From the NCBI GenBank assembly GCA_003249215.1, contig QKJR01000088.1:53177-117176 (forward strand): 64,000 bases of DNA, in the 5' to 3' direction. Below the pieces are notes generated by a model that saw only the letters and a program-made list of their open reading frames with translations, did not search any database and was not told the origin of the DNA. Numbering within the stretch: the first letter of the stretch is position 1; each line of letters begins with the position of its first letter. Below are positions 17,282 to 26,734 of this stretch, piece by piece. Position numbers and translations under genes: made by a program. The stretch comes from Rhodobacterales bacterium. Lineage in GTDB: Bacteria; Pseudomonadota; Alphaproteobacteria; Rhodobacterales; Rhodobacteraceae.

Positions 17282-20200
17282 ATGAGCGATCCCGCCGAGG
17301 TGCGCGCACCGCAGCCGTCCGATCCGGACGGCGGGCCGGAGGTTGCGCCTCAGGTGCCGCTTCCGGCGTCGCTTGCGCCCGGGCCGCGGCGCCGGCGGGC
17401 GGGGGTCTGGCTCTTGCTCAGTTTGCCCTTGCTGGCGCTCGCGGCGGGCTTTGCCTTTCTCGTCTTCTCGCATCGTCCGATCGCGGCGCCCGACTGGCTC
17501 GTCGCGCGGATCGAGACGCGGGCGAATGCCGCCCTCGACGGGCGGCTCGTGGTGGCGCTTTCGGGGGGGATCGACCTCGTGGTGGACGAGGGGCTTTTGC
17601 CGCGGGTGCGGCTCCGGATGGTGCGGATCGCGCGGCCCAATGGCGCGCCGCTCGCGGTGCTGCCCGAGATGCGCTTCTCGCTCTGGACCGAGCCGCTGCT
17701 GCGCGGCAAGATCGTCGCCCGCAGTTTCCGCATTCGCGGCGCGAGCCTCGCGCTGCGCCGTCTCGCCGACGGGCGGATCGACCTCGATCTGGGCGGCGGC
17801 GGCGGGGCACTCGCCGATCTCGCCATCGACTCGCCGCAGGCCGCGGCGGCGGCGCTCGAGACCGCGCTTGCCGCCCCGGCGCTCGCCGCGCTCGAACGGG
17901 TCACCGCCGAGGACATGCGGATCCGGCTCGACGATGCGCAGCTTGGCCGGGTTTGGGAGGTGAGCGCGGGGCGGTTCGCGATGACCCAGGATGCGCAGGA
18001 GATCGCGCTCACGCTGAGCTTCGACATCGGCGCGGCCGATGCGCTGCCCGCGCAGGTCGCGCTCTCGGCCTCGACGCGCAAGGACGGGCCGGGGGTGAGC
18101 TATGGCGCGGCGGTGAACGGGGTGCCGGCGCGCGATCTGGCGCTGCAATCGCCGGCGCTCGCGGCGCTCGGCCTGCTCGATGCGCCGATCTCCGGGTCGT
18201 TGCGCTCTGGCGTCGACGATCAGGGCCGGACCGAGCCGCTGCAGGCGCGGCTCGAGATCGGCGAGGGCGCGATCAGCCCGGCCGAGGGGGTGCCGCCGGT
18301 GCCCTTCGAGGGGGCGGGGGTGCGGCTCAGCTACGATCCGGCGAGCGACCGGGTGAGCTTTTCCGAGATGAGTTTCCAGAGCCGCGCGCTGCGGCTGCGG
18401 GCCGAGGGGCAGACGCTCCTGCGCGATCTGACGGGGGTGCGGCCCGGCACGCTGATCACCCAGGTCTCGATCACCGATCTCGCGCTCGACCCCGAGGGGG
18501 TGTTCGAGACGCCTGCGAAATTTTCCGAAGGAGCGGCCGATCTGCGGATCACGCTCGCGCCGTTCCGGGTCGAGCTCGGGCAGATGCAACTGATCGAGGG
18601 CGCGCGGCGGATCTCGGCGCGCGGCGCGGTGTCGGCCGATGAGACGGGCTGGCGCGTGGCGCTCGACATGGGCGTCGACCGCACCAACAAGGACGATCTG
18701 CTCGCGCTCTGGCCGCCGCGGCTGGTGGAGCCCACGCGCAAATGGGTGGCCGAGAATATCGCCACGGGCGAGCTGACCAATGTGCGCGCGGCACTGCGGC
18801 TCGCCCCCGATCACGAGCCGCGTCTGGCGCTGAACTACGAATTCCGCGGCGCCGAGGTGACGGCTCTGCGCAGCCTGCCGCCGGTGCGTGAGGGCCGCGG
18901 CTTTGCCACGATCCACGACAACCGCCATGCGCTGATGGTCGAGGAGGGGCATGTGGTGCCGCCTGCGGGCGGGCAGATCGAGGTTGGCGACACCACGATC
19001 ACTGTGCCCGACATCCGGGTGAAATTCGCGCCGATGGTGGTGGTGCTGGTCACCCGTTCGCCCATTCGTGCAGCGCTGTCGCTGCTCGACGAGCCGCCCT
19101 TCGAGTTTTTGAAAAAGGCGGGCAAGGGCGTCGATCTGGCCGAGGGCTGGGCCGAGGCCACGACCGAGCTGAACTTTCGCCTCACGCCGAAGATCGCGCC
19201 CGAGGATGTCGATTTCGACGTGCGCGCGCGGCTGACCGAGGTGAGCTCGGAGGTGCTGGTGCCCGGCCAGCGGATCGAGGCGCCCGCGCTGCGGCTTACG
19301 GCCGATCGCACCGGGATGGTGGTGGCGGGCAAGGGCACGCTCTCGGGCGTCACGTTCGATGCGCGCTGGAGCCAGCGCTTCGCCCCCGAGGCCAAGGGCA
19401 TTTCGACGCTCGACGGCTATGTCAACGTGACGCCCGCGGCGCTCGACACCTTTCACATCGCGCTGCCCCAAGGGGCGGTGTCGGGCTCGGGCTGGGGGCA
19501 TGTGCGGCTCGACCTGCGGGCCGACCGCGCGCCGGGCTATTTCTTCGAGACCGACCTGAAGGGGATCGGCCTCAAGATCCCGGAAATCGGCTGGTCCAAG
19601 GCGGCGGCGACCAAAGGCAATGTCAAGCTCTCCGGCACGCTCGCGAGCCCGCCCACGGTCGAAGCGATGAGCCTGACCGCGCCGGGGCTCTCGGCCGAGG
19701 GCGATCTGACGCTCGGCGCGGGCGGGGGTTTTGAGCGCGCGCGGCTCGCAAGTCTCGCGATCGGCGGCTGGTTCAAGGGCGCGCTCGACCTCGTGGGCCG
19801 GGGCAAGGCCGCACCCGATATCGAGCTCAAGGGCGGGCGGCTTGCCCTCGACGGGATGACGGTGGGCGGCGGTTCGGGCGGTGGTTCTGGATCGAGCTGG
19901 ATCAGCGGGCGGCTCGACCGGCTCGCGATCACCGACTCGATTGCGCTGACCGGTTTCAACGGGAATTTCACCACCCGCGGCGGGTTTCAGGGCGAGTTCA
20001 CCGGCAAGGTCAACGGCGGGGCGGCGGTTTCGGGCGTCGCGGGGCCCGCCGCGAACGGGCGCACGGCGGTGCGGATCGGGGCCGAGGATGCGGGGGCGGT
20101 TCTGGCCTCGGCGGGGATCTTCGACAAGGCGCGCGGTGGGCGGCTCGATCTCACGCTGAGCCCGGTCGGCAAGGAAAGCTACGAGGGCACGGCCACATCG

Positions 20201-20635
20201 ACTGCGCTGCGGGTCAAGGACGCCCCGGTGCTCGCCTCGCTTCTGTCGGCGGCTTCGGGGATCGGGCTTCTCGAACAGTTGAACGGCGAGGGGATCCTGT
20301 TCAACTCGGTCGAGGGGGCCTTCCGCTTGACGCCCGATGGGCTCAGCGTCACAAGGGGCGTGGCCGAGGGCGCCTCGATGGGCGTCACGATGACCGGCAC
20401 CTATTATCCCAAGGCGGGCAAACTCGACATGCAGGGCGTGATCTCGCCATTCTATCTGGTGAACGGGATCGGCCAGATCCTGACGCGCAAGGGCGAGGGG
20501 GTCTTCGGCTTCACCTATCATCTGGGGGGCTCGGCGAGCGCGCCCGAGATCTCGGTCAACCCGTTCAGCTTGCTGACGCCGGGGATGTTCCGCGAGATCT
20601 TCCGGCGCGATCCGCCGGTCCTGCAGACGCAATAA
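17282..20635 (+). CDS. Large AsmA-like/DUF3971 envelope protein (YhdP-type)
   Basis: The 1117-residue protein has a Pro-rich cytoplasmic start, one helix near residues 40-62 (after RRRRAG) and a very long periplasmic part of repeated beta strands, ending in an AsmA-like C-terminal region (GISFNS-type strands, then PFSLLTPGMFREIFRR). YhdP, TamB and AsmA relatives form bridge-like grooves that carry phospholipids to the outer membrane; that role is inferred. I start at ATG 17282 (GAGG five nt upstream); in-frame ATG 17258 is an alternative. queA begins 30 nt after the stop and may be cotranscribed. Confidence 0.8.
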   Translation: MSDPAEVRAPQPSDPDGGPEVAPQVPLPASLAPGPRRRRAGVWLLLSLPLLALAAGFAFLVFSHRPIAAPDWLVARIETRANAALDGRLVVALSGGIDLVVDEGLLPRVRLRMVRIARPNGAPLAVLPEMRFSLWTEPLLRGKIVARSFRIRGASLALRRLADGRIDLDLGGGGGALADLAIDSPQAAAAALETALAAPALAALERVTAEDMRIRLDDAQLGRVWEVSAGRFAMTQDAQEIALTLSFDIGAADALPAQVALSASTRKDGPGVSYGAAVNGVPARDLALQSPALAALGLLDAPISGSLRSGVDDQGRTEPLQARLEIGEGAISPAEGVPPVPFEGAGVRLSYDPASDRVSFSEMSFQSRALRLRAEGQTLLRDLTGVRPGTLITQVSITDLALDPEGVFETPAKFSEGAADLRITLAPFRVELGQMQLIEGARRISARGAVSADETGWRVALDMGVDRTNKDDLLALWPPRLVEPTRKWVAENIATGELTNVRAALRLAPDHEPRLALNYEFRGAEVTALRSLPPVREGRGFATIHDNRHALMVEEGHVVPPAGGQIEVGDTTITVPDIRVKFAPMVVVLVTRSPIRAALSLLDEPPFEFLKKAGKGVDLAEGWAEATTELNFRLTPKIAPEDVDFDVRARLTEVSSEVLVPGQRIEAPALRLTADRTGMVVAGKGTLSGVTFDARWSQRFAPEAKGISTLDGYVNVTPAALDTFHIALPQGAVSGSGWGHVRLDLRADRAPGYFFETDLKGIGLKIPEIGWSKAAATKGNVKLSGTLASPPTVEAMSLTAPGLSAEGDLTLGAGGGFERARLASLAIGGWFKGALDLVGRGKAAPDIELKGGRLALDGMTVGGGSGGGSGSSWISGRLDRLAITDSIALTGFNGNFTTRGGFQGEFTGKVNGGAAVSGVAGPAANGRTAVRIGAEDAGAVLASAGIFDKARGGRLDLTLSPVGKESYEGTATSTALRVKDAPVLASLLSAASGIGLLEQLNGEGILFNSVEGAFRLTPDGLSVTRGVAEGASMGVTMTGTYYPKAGKLDMQGVISPFYLVNGIGQILTRKGEGVFGFTYHLGGSASAPEISVNPFSLLTPGMFREIFRRDPPVLQTQ

Positions 20636-20665
20636 GCCAGACGGCCCGATCCACGGCACGACCTC

Positions 20666-21730
20666 ATGAAACTTGACGATTTCGACTTTCACCTGCCCGA
20701 AGGGCTGATCGCGGTGCGCCCGGCGCGGCCGCGCACGGCGGCGAAACTGCTTCTGGCCGAAGGGGACCGCATCACCGATCTGCATGTCTCGGATCTGATC
20801 GACATCTTCCGGCCCGGCGATCGACTGGTCCTGAACAACACCAAGGTGATCCCGGCGCGGCTCTCGGGCACGCGGGCGCGAATGACGCCGCAGGGCGAGG
20901 CGGTGGCGAAGGTCGAGGTGACGCTGCTCGAGCCCACCGGATCGGGCGAGTGGCAGGCGATGGCCAAGCCGCTCCGCAAGCTTGCCGTCGGTGAGGTGAT
21001 CCGGTTTTCCGAGGTGCTCTCGGCGCGGGTCACCGCGATCGAGGAGGGGCAGATGCGGATCGCCTTCGATCTGAGCGGCGAGGATTTCGATGCGGCCTTG
21101 GCCGAGGCCGGCGCGATGCCTCTGCCGCCCTATATCGCGGCGCTGCGCGCCCCCGACGAGGCCGACAAGGCCGATTACCAGACCGTCTTCGCGCGCCATT
21201 CCGGCGCGGTGGCCGCGCCCACGGCGAGCCTGCATTTCACCCGTGAACTCCTCGAGGCGCTGGCCGCTAAGGGCGTGGCGTTCACCGAGGTCACGCTGCA
21301 TGTCGGCGCGGGCACCTTCCTGCCGGTCAAGGTCGAGGATGTGACCACCCATCGGATGCATGCCGAATGGGGCGAGGTGACCGAGAGGGCCGCGGCCGAG
21401 ATCGCGGCGACGCGCGCGGCCGGCGGGCGGGTGATCCCGGTCGGCACCACCGCGCTGCGCCTGATCGAGAGTGCTGCGCGCGGCGGCGAGATCGCACCCT
21501 TCCGCGGCACGACCGACATTTTCATCTATCCCGGATTCGAGTTCCGGGTGACCGATGCGCTGATGACCAATTTCCACCTGCCGAAATCGACGCTTCTCAT
21601 GCTCGTCTCGGCGCTGATGGGGCAGGAGCGAATCCGGGATATTTACGAACATGCCGTAAATGCGGGTTATAGGTTCTTTTCCTATGGCGATGCGTCGCTT
21701 TTGATCCCTCCGCGTCGCAAATCGTCCTGA
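20666..21730 (+). CDS. queA: tRNA preQ1(34) S-adenosylmethionine ribosyltransferase-isomerase
   Basis: QueA moves the ribosyl group of SAM onto preQ1 in tRNA to make epoxyqueuosine. The 354-residue product has the family segments [18 protein letters not shown] at the N-terminus, [24 protein letters not shown] and [17 protein letters not shown]. Length and ends fit. queF, another queuosine-pathway gene, lies about 20 kb away at 41733. It sits between the AsmA-like gene and an MFS gene, all in the same direction. Confidence 0.97.
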   Translation: MKLDDFDFHLPEGLIAVRPARPRTAAKLLLAEGDRITDLHVSDLIDIFRPGDRLVLNNTKVIPARLSGTRARMTPQGEAVAKVEVTLLEPTGSGEWQAMAKPLRKLAVGEVIRFSEVLSARVTAIEEGQMRIAFDLSGEDFDAALAEAGAMPLPPYIAALRAPDEADKADYQTVFARHSGAVAAPTASLHFTRELLEALAAKGVAFTEVTLHVGAGTFLPVKVEDVTTHRMHAEWGEVTERAAAEIAATRAAGGRVIPVGTTALRLIESAARGGEIAPFRGTTDIFIYPGFEFRVTDALMTNFHLPKSTLLMLVSALMGQERIRDIYEHAVNAGYRFFSYGDASLLIPPRRKSS

Positions 21731-21784
21731 CGCCCGTGCAGCCCCGGGGTATCCGGGGTGTTCCGTTTTCGAAAGGCCCCGCCC

Positions 21785-23035
21785 ATGCTTACCGTTCTGC
21801 GCCAGTCCTGGCCGCTCCTGCTTGGCATCATGCTCCTGATGGTGGGCAACGGGATGCAGGGCACGCTGCTCGGGATCCGGGGCGATATCGAGGGGATCGG
21901 CACCTATGAGATGTCGATCGTCATGTCGGCCTATTTCGCGGGGTTCCTGTTCGGCTCGCAATGGACGCCGGTGATGATCCGGCGCGTGGGGCATGTGCGG
22001 GTCTTCGCGGCGCTGGGCTCACTGATCTCGGCGGTTCTCATCCTCTATGCGGCGGTGCCGAACTGGATGGCTTGGGCGGCGATGCGGGTGGTGATCGGGC
22101 TCAGCTTCTCGGGCGTCTACATCACCGCGGAAAGCTGGCTCAACGCCTCCTCCACCAACGAGACGCGCGGTCAGGCGCTCTCGGCCTATATGATCGTGCA
22201 GATGATCGGCATCATCACCGGGCAGGCGCTGATGAACACGGCCGATCCGGCGGGCTATATGCTCTTCGTCATCCCCTCGGTGCTGGTGTCGCTGGCCTTC
22301 ACGCCGATCCTGCTCTCGGTTTCGCCCGCGCCGACCTTCGCCGCGGTGCGCCGGTTGCCCTTCCGCAAGCTCTTCAAGGCCTCGCCGCTCGGGGTCGTCG
22401 GCATGTTCCTGATGGGCGGCACCTTCTCGGCGCTCTTCGGCATGGCGGCGGTCTGGGGCTCACGCGCGGGGCTCTCGGTGCCACAGATCTCGATCTTCGT
22501 CGCGGCGGTCTATTTCGGCGGGCTGGTCGCGCAATATCCGATCGGCTGGCTCTCGGACCGGATGGACCGGCGGCTGCTGATCCTCGGTGTGGCGGCGGTG
22601 GGCGCGGTGGCGATGCTGCTGGCCTTCGCCACGGCGCCGGGGTTCTGGGTCCTCGCGGGGCTCGGGGCGGTGATCGGGGGCGTCGCCAACCCGCTCTATG
22701 CGCTGCTGATCGCCCATGCCAACGACTTCCTCGACAATGACGATATGGCGGCGGCCTCGGGCGGGCTGCTCTTCGTCAACGGTGTCGGCGCGATGACCGG
22801 CCCTGTCACCACCGGCTGGCTGATGGAGACGGTCGGCAACGGCGGCTTCTTCCTCTATCTCGGACTGCTGATGTGCGCGCTCGCGGGCTATGCCGCATGG
22901 CGGATGACGCGTCGCCCGGCGATGGATCCGGCCGAGACCGGCGCCTTCGCGGTGATCTCGCCTTCGGCCTCGGCGCTCGCGGTGGGTGAGGCCCTCGAAG
23001 CGGCGCAGGACGAGGCCGCGACCCCCGCCGAATGA
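21785..23035 (+). CDS. MFS transporter (YcaD-like)
   Basis: A 416-residue protein with about 12 hydrophobic helices and a short acidic tail. Family-like features include GNGMQGTLLGIRG in helix 1 and SDRMDRRLLIL between helices 8 and 9, the second-half version of the MFS loop motif. Substrate is unknown. The ATG at 21785 has AAAGG upstream; a GTG at 21758 in frame would add nine residues. The gap from queA is 54 nt, so cotranscription is possible. Confidence 0.82.
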   Translation: MLTVLRQSWPLLLGIMLLMVGNGMQGTLLGIRGDIEGIGTYEMSIVMSAYFAGFLFGSQWTPVMIRRVGHVRVFAALGSLISAVLILYAAVPNWMAWAAMRVVIGLSFSGVYITAESWLNASSTNETRGQALSAYMIVQMIGIITGQALMNTADPAGYMLFVIPSVLVSLAFTPILLSVSPAPTFAAVRRLPFRKLFKASPLGVVGMFLMGGTFSALFGMAAVWGSRAGLSVPQISIFVAAVYFGGLVAQYPIGWLSDRMDRRLLILGVAAVGAVAMLLAFATAPGFWVLAGLGAVIGGVANPLYALLIAHANDFLDNDDMAAASGGLLFVNGVGAMTGPVTTGWLMETVGNGGFFLYLGLLMCALAGYAAWRMTRRPAMDPAETGAFAVISPSASALAVGEALEAAQDEAATPAE

Positions 23036-23131
23036 GGGGGTGAGTCGGCTCTGGGGCCCCCCGAGTCAACGCTGCGGAAACAGGCATTCCGGTCCGGGCG
23101 GTGATACGGAAACGGGCATCTGATCGCTGCC

Positions 23132-23187
23132 TGTGCAAATTGTGCCGCAAGGCGGCATGGCCGTGGTCAATCCTTGTGCAAACTGTG
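23132..23187 (+). promoter_or_regulatory. Direct repeat TGTGCAAAYTGTG upstream of the DUF924 gene
   Basis: TGTGCAAATTGTG (23132-23144) and TGTGCAAACTGTG (23175-23187) start 43 nt apart in an AT-richer leader. The second ends 8 nt before the candidate -35 element, the place expected for an activator. Confidence 0.45.
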
Positions 23188-23194
23188 AAAATCC

Positions 23195-23222
23195 TTGATT
23201 TTTGACGATTTTGTGTCATAAA
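23195..23222 (+). promoter_or_regulatory. Candidate promoter of the DUF924 gene
   Basis: TTGATT (23195-23200), a 16-nt spacer and CATAAA (23217-23222) lie in the AT-richest part of the gap; the expected transcript start gives a leader of about 25 nt before the ATG at 23254. Confidence 0.5.
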
Positions 23223-23253
23223 TGCCGCACAATCTGACATGGAAGGCAATGCA

Positions 23254-23856
23254 ATGCACAAGGCACTGATCACATCGGTGATCGTGTTCTGGCGCGATGT
23301 CGTCGGGCCCGAACACTGGTTTTCGCCGAACGCTTCCCTTGATCTTGAAATCCGCAACCGCTTCGAGCACCTGTGGCGCAAGGCCCGGATCGGCGCGCTC
23401 GACGACTGGGAGGAGACGCCCGAGGGCGCGCTCGCTCTGATCCTCGTGCTCGATCAGTTTCCGCGAGGCATGTTCCGCGGCTTTGCCGAGAGCTGGCTGA
23501 CCGATGATCTGGCCCGCGGCGTGGCCGAGCGCGCGGTGGCGCGGGGTGACGATCTCGCGATCGAGGGGCTGATGCGGCAGTTCTTCTACATGCCCTATCT
23601 GCACGCCGAGGAGCTGCGCGCGCAGGAACGCGGCCTCGCGCTGATCGAGGAACGGATGCCGGGCGGGCATCTGTCGGATGCGCGCGCCGATGCGCGGGCG
23701 CGCCAGATGGTGATCCGTCGCTTCGGCCGCTTCCCCTGGCGCAACGATCTGGCCGGGCGGCGTTCGTCGGACGAGGAGGCCGCCTTCCTCTGGGCGGGCG
23801 GTTACGACTGGGCGCTGCGCCGTCATGGCGCGCAAGGGCAGGGCCGCGCCGCCTGA
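23254..23856 (+). CDS. DUF924 family protein
   Basis: The 200-residue helical product has the DUF924 features VIVFWRDVVGPEHWF, LDLEIRNRFEHLW, LDQFPRGMFR and the ending PWRNDLAGR. The family has a TPR-like all-helical fold and no settled function; it is often a single gene, as here. I choose the ATG at 23254 with GGAAGG seven nt upstream over ATG 23239, which has no ribosome site. A strong T-tailed hairpin follows at 23879. The leader contains a promoter-like pair and a 13-bp direct repeat. Confidence 0.85.
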   Translation: MHKALITSVIVFWRDVVGPEHWFSPNASLDLEIRNRFEHLWRKARIGALDDWEETPEGALALILVLDQFPRGMFRGFAESWLTDDLARGVAERAVARGDDLAIEGLMRQFFYMPYLHAEELRAQERGLALIEERMPGGHLSDARADARARQMVIRRFGRFPWRNDLAGRRSSDEEAAFLWAGGYDWALRRHGAQGQGRAA

Positions 23857-23878
23857 AGGCGCGCCGGATCGACCTGTG

Positions 23879-23911
23879 AAAGGCCGTTGCCCCAGGGCGG
23901 CGGCCTTTTTT
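23879..23911 (+). terminator. Terminator after the DUF924 gene
   Basis: AAAGGCCG pairs with CGGCC across an inner GCCCC/GGGC stem, followed by six T residues. A classic intrinsic terminator 23 nt after the stop. Confidence 0.85.
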
Positions 23912-23952
23912 GTGGCCTCGACGGGCGCAAACCGGCTTTGGAAAAAGGCCCG

Positions 23953-23995
23953 TTGATGCCTTTCGGAAAATAGTTTAATACCAAACTAGTTTTCC
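23953..23995 (+). promoter_or_regulatory. Candidate lpdA promoter overlapped by a palindromic operator
   Basis: TTGATG (23953-23958) and TTTAAT (23974-23979, 15-nt spacer) or TAATAC (23976-23981, 17-nt spacer) may be the -35 and -10. Over the -10 lies an inverted repeat: GGAAAATAGTTT (23965-23976), AATACC, AAACTAGTTTTCC (23983-23995), perfect apart from one extra G. This geometry suggests a repressor site. Confidence 0.55.
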
Positions 23996-24007
23996 AGGGA
24001 GGGCTTC

Positions 24008-25405
24008 ATGGCCGCGAAAAGCTTCGACATGATCGTGATCGGTGCGGGTCCGGGCGGCTATGTCGCCGCGATCCGGGGGGCGCAGCTCGGTCTCAATGTG
24101 GCCATCGTCGAGCGCGAGCATCTGGGCGGGATCTGCCTCAACTGGGGCTGCATCCCGACCAAGGCGCTCCTGCGCTCGGCCGAGGTCTTCCATCTGATGC
24201 ACCGCGCCAAGGAATTCGGGCTCAAGGCCGAAGGGCTCGGCTATGATCTCGACGCGGTCGTCGCGCGCTCGCGCGGCGTGGCCAAGCAGCTCTCGGGCGG
24301 CATCGGCCATCTGATGAAGAAGAACAAGGTCACCGTCTTCATGGGCGAGGCGACCCTGCCCAAGGCGGGCGTGGTCAGCGTCAAGACCGACAAGGGCACC
24401 GAGGAGCTGACCTCGAAGGCGATCGTGCTTGCCACGGGCGCGCGGGCGCGGACCCTGCCGGGGCTCGAGGCGGATGGCGATCTCGTCTGGACCTACAAGC
24501 ACGCGCTGCAACCCAAACGCATGCCGAAGAAGCTTCTGGTGATCGGTTCGGGCGCGATCGGCATCGAATTCGCGAGCTTCTTCAACACGCTGGGCGCCGA
24601 TGTCACGGTCTGCGAAGTGATGGACCGCGTCCTGCCGGTGGAAGATGCCGAGATTTCGGCCTTCGCCAAGAAGGCCTTCGTGAAACAGGGGATGAAGATC
24701 CTCGAAAAGACCACGGTGAAGAAGCTCGACCGCAAGCCGGGCGTGGGCGTGACCGCGCATCTCGAGGATGCCAAGGGCACCACGACCGCGGACTTCGACA
24801 CGGTGATTTCGGCCGTGGGCATCGTCGGCAATGTGGAGAACCTCGGGCTGGAAGCCTTGGGCGTCAAGATCGACCGCACCCATGTGGTCGTGGATGAGTT
24901 CTGCCGCACCGGCGTGCCGGGCCTTTACGCGATCGGCGACATTGCCGGCGCGCCGTGGCTCGCGCACAAGGCCAGCCACGAGGGCGTGATGGTCGCCGAG
25001 CTGATCGCGGGCAAGCACGCCCATCCGATCAAGCCCGGCTCGATCGCCGGCTGCACCTATTGCCATCCGCAGGTGGCTTCCGTTGGTCTGACCGAGGCCA
25101 AGGCCAAGGAAGCGGGCTATGAGATCAAGGTCGGCCGCTTCCCCTTCATCGGCAACGGCAAGGCGATTGCGCTGGGTGAGCCCGAGGGGCTGATCAAGAC
25201 CGTCTTCGACGCGAAGACCGGCGAGCTTCTGGGCGCCCATATGGTCGGCGCCGAGGTGACGGAACTGATCCAAGGCTATGTCGTCGGCCGCGCGCTCGAA
25301 ACCACCGAGGAAGACCTGATGAACACCGTCTTCCCGCATCCGACGCTCTCGGAAATGATGCATGAGGCGGTGCTCGACGCCTATGGCCGCGCGCTGCATT
25401 TCTGA
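24008..25405 (+). CDS. lpdA: Dihydrolipoyl dehydrogenase
   Basis: The E3 component of 2-oxoacid dehydrogenase complexes reoxidises dihydrolipoamide with NAD. The 465-residue flavoprotein shows the FAD-binding GAGPGGYVAA, the redox disulfide Cys43/Cys48 in GGICLNWGCIPTKALL, a second GSGAIGIEFASF nucleotide site, the YAIGDIAG FAD motif, and the His444/Glu449 pair in HPTLSEMMHE. It stands alone, with no pdh or suc genes beside it, so the complex it serves cannot be told. The ATG at 24008 follows GGGAGGGC. A palindrome overlaps its putative promoter. Confidence 0.96.
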   Translation: MAAKSFDMIVIGAGPGGYVAAIRGAQLGLNVAIVEREHLGGICLNWGCIPTKALLRSAEVFHLMHRAKEFGLKAEGLGYDLDAVVARSRGVAKQLSGGIGHLMKKNKVTVFMGEATLPKAGVVSVKTDKGTEELTSKAIVLATGARARTLPGLEADGDLVWTYKHALQPKRMPKKLLVIGSGAIGIEFASFFNTLGADVTVCEVMDRVLPVEDAEISAFAKKAFVKQGMKILEKTTVKKLDRKPGVGVTAHLEDAKGTTTADFDTVISAVGIVGNVENLGLEALGVKIDRTHVVVDEFCRTGVPGLYAIGDIAGAPWLAHKASHEGVMVAELIAGKHAHPIKPGSIAGCTYCHPQVASVGLTEAKAKEAGYEIKVGRFPFIGNGKAIALGEPEGLIKTVFDAKTGELLGAHMVGAEVTELIQGYVVGRALETTEEDLMNTVFPHPTLSEMMHEAVLDAYGRALHF

Positions 25406-25408
25406 TTT

Positions 25409-25480
25409 GACCGAAAGGTCGGTTTTCGGCCCGCCGATGGCTTGAACCCCGGACCCCGTCACGTCATGGTGGCGGGGTCC
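25409..25480 (+). terminator. Hairpins after lpdA
   Basis: GACC-GAAA-GGTC followed by GGTTTT (25409-25426) is a weak terminator. A stronger stem, GGACCCCG/CGGGGTCC (25451-25480), follows without a T-run, ahead of the MFS gene. Confidence 0.45.
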
Positions 25481-25519
25481 GGCAGTTTCCGGGCCGCAAC
25501 CTGCCCTGGGACCCCCGAC

Positions 25520-26692
25520 ATGACCCAAACCGACCGCACCCAATGGGGGGCGATCCTCGCGCTCTGGTTTGCAGGGCTCTGCGCCGCGGGGCAATTCTCG
25601 AAAACCGGGGTGATCTTTCCCGAACTCGCCGCGCTCTGGCCCGAGGCGGGGGCGCGGCTCGGCCTCGTCGTTTCGGTCGTGGGCGGCGTGGGCGTCGTCT
25701 TCGGCACCACCGTCGGCATGGCGGTCGCGCGCTTCGGGGCGCGGCGGCTGATCGTGGCGGCGCTGTTCGCGGGGGCGGCGATCTCGGGGCTGCAGGCGAT
25801 GGGCCTGCCGCTCGGGGCGATGATCGCGAGCCGGGTGATCGAGGGCGCGGCGCATCTGGTGATCGTGGTCGCGGGGCCGGTGCTGATCGCGGGGCTCGCG
25901 CGCCCGCGCGATCAGGCGGCGGCGATGACGCTCTGGTCGACCTTCTTTGGCCTCGCCTTCACGATCACCGCGCTTGGCGGGCTGCCCTTCGCGCAGGCCT
26001 TCGGGCCGCGCGCGCTCTGGGCGCTGCATGGGGCGATCATGGCGGGGGCGGGGGCGCTGCTGCTCGGCGTTCTGCCACGCGAAGGCGCGCGGCCGGCCCC
26101 GGTGCGGATGACCCTGCGCGCGGTGCTCGCCGATCACGTTGCGATCTATGCCGATCCGCGGGTCGGCGCCCCCGCGCTCGGCTTCGTCTTCTACACGCTG
26201 ATCTTCGTTGCAGCCCTCACCCTCGTGCCCGGCCTCGTCGCGCCCGAGCGGCGCGAGTTCACCGCCTCCGTCATGCCGCTCGTCTCGATCGCGAGCTCGC
26301 TCGGTCTCGGCGTGCAGCTCACCCGCCGCCTCGGCGCGATCCGCACCGCCGAGATCGGCTTTGCCGGGGGGGCGATTGCGGCCCTGATCTGGGCTCTGGG
26401 CGGCGATCTGGTCGAGGTCGGCGCGGCGCTCGGCCTCTCGGTCGCGCTTGGCCTGGTGCAGGGCGCGAGCTTCGCCGCGATCCCCGAGCTCAATGCCGCC
26501 ATTGCGGATCGGGCGCGGGCCGCGGGCGCGATCGCCCAACTCGGCAATGTCGGCACCACGCTCGGCACGCCGGCGCTTCTGGCGCTGACCGGGGCCTTGG
26601 GCGCGCCTGCGCTCACCCTATTCTCGCTGCCGCTCTGCCTTGGCGGGATCGCGGTTCACCTGTGGCTCGCGCGGCGCCGCGCCCGGATGTGA
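25520..26692 (+). CDS. MFS transporter
   Basis: The 390-residue protein has about 12 Ala/Leu/Gly-rich helices typical of MFS permeases, with GTTVGMAVARFGARRL carrying the loop 2-3 motif region. No substrate can be inferred; it is not closely similar to the MFS protein at 21785. I start at ATG 25520 (MTQTDRTQWGAIL), because the longer frame to 25442 runs through a hairpin and lacks helical character. It converges on the rhodanese gene; a shared hairpin at 26697 separates them. Confidence 0.78.
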   Translation: MTQTDRTQWGAILALWFAGLCAAGQFSKTGVIFPELAALWPEAGARLGLVVSVVGGVGVVFGTTVGMAVARFGARRLIVAALFAGAAISGLQAMGLPLGAMIASRVIEGAAHLVIVVAGPVLIAGLARPRDQAAAMTLWSTFFGLAFTITALGGLPFAQAFGPRALWALHGAIMAGAGALLLGVLPREGARPAPVRMTLRAVLADHVAIYADPRVGAPALGFVFYTLIFVAALTLVPGLVAPERREFTASVMPLVSIASSLGLGVQLTRRLGAIRTAEIGFAGGAIAALIWALGGDLVEVGAALGLSVALGLVQGASFAAIPELNAAIADRARAAGAIAQLGNVGTTLGTPALLALTGALGAPALTLFSLPLCLGGIAVHLWLARRRARM

Positions 26693-26713
26693 AAAAGGGG
26701 CCCGAAGGCCCCC
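26692..26713 (-). terminator. Terminator for the rhodanese gene
   Basis: On the minus strand GGGGCC-TTCG-GGCCCC is followed by TTTTT. The stem begins 22 nt past the rhodanese stop and overlaps the end region of the convergent MFS gene, so it may serve both. Confidence 0.82.
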
Positions 26714-26734
26714 GATCCAACCCTGCGGCAGTGC

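Noticed and set aside
17183..21994. Minus-strand open frame of 1603 codons opposite the AsmA-like and queA genes
   Set aside because: Same reason: composition is Arg/Pro/His/Gly-rich, no domain is seen, and the plus strand carries complete genes with ribosome sites.
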